Below are positions 12,255 to 12,287 of a DNA stretch of 12,287 bases, in pieces. The notes beneath the pieces were generated by a model. That model worked only from the letters and a program-made list of their open reading frames with translations, made no database searches and was not told the origin of the DNA. The stretch is from an uncultured Faecalibacterium sp. (GTDB lineage Bacteria; Bacillota; Clostridia; Oscillospirales; Ruminococcaceae): NCBI GenBank assembly GCA_934561485.1, contig CAKTGS010000058.1, positions 1 through 12,287 of the forward strand, written 5' to 3'. Made by a program: the position numbers and the translations under genes. Each line of letters starts with the position of its first letter. The stretch's first letter is position 1.

Positions 12255-12287
12255 GTGCTTCGACTTCTTCTTTAGGATTGTCAAGGG

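Larger units (their letters stand above)
11840..12287. other. 448-base gene-free region with many hairpins
   Basis: No convincing gene is seen; the short open frames (60-72 codons) have no ribosome binding site and no recognisable domain. In order it holds perfect or near-perfect hairpins at 11885-11908 (10 bp, TTCTCTTTTG/CAAAAGAGAA), 11937-11957 (9 bp, GAAAGCCCC/GGGGCTTTC), 11961-11978, 11986-12004 (7 bp), 12040-12062, 12098-12130, 12142-12154, 12162-12188 and 12217-12254. Several resemble intergenic repeats rather than a single RNA gene. Confidence 0.6.

Overview
The window looks like a chromosomal segment from a GC-rich, butyrate-type gut clostridium of the Oscillospiraceae/Ruminococcaceae, most like Faecalibacterium. 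This rests on the protein sequences, very GC-rich coding DNA between AT-rich promoters, strong Shine-Dalgarno sites, and short CCTTCCCC/GGTGGC...GACGGATGAGGG intergenic palindromes that I associate with that genus. It is an inference from memory, not a search result. I see no phage, transposase, CRISPR, rRNA or tRNA.

Layout, left to right. On the minus strand are the first codons of a small zinc-ribbon protein with a clear promoter and a ~129-nt leader, then ackA (acetate kinase) with its own promoter and terminator. Diverging from ackA on the plus strand is tmcAL, which makes the acetylcytidine of the elongator tRNA-Met anticodon. Next is a stand-alone GltD-like flavoprotein with two 4Fe-4S motifs. 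It is followed by a two-gene unit: an internally duplicated DUF1538 membrane protein and a protein made of two fused PII-like halves. After a strong terminator comes a YitT-family membrane protein. A 274-bp gap carrying two inverted copies of a palindromic repeat precedes a probable operon: a DUF1858 redox-disulfide protein, trmK (tRNA m1A22 methyltransferase) started by TTG one base past the previous stop, nif3/yqfO, and, after a large cruciform-like repeat, rqcH (ribosome quality control). The last 448 bases hold no convincing gene but many hairpins.

How the genes relate. Three are translation-linked (tmcAL, trmK, rqcH). AckA makes or uses acetate, which TmcAL consumes with ATP. The DUF1538-PII pair is the best candidate for an undescribed system: by analogy with AmtB-GlnK, the tandem PII protein may sense a nucleotide or metabolite and gate the duplicated membrane protein, whose substrate is unknown.

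Two intergenic regions share a design in which a hairpin acting (or possibly acting) as the upstream terminator physically contains the -35 element of the next gene's promoter. All coding calls are from reading the sequence and family knowledge; no database search was run.
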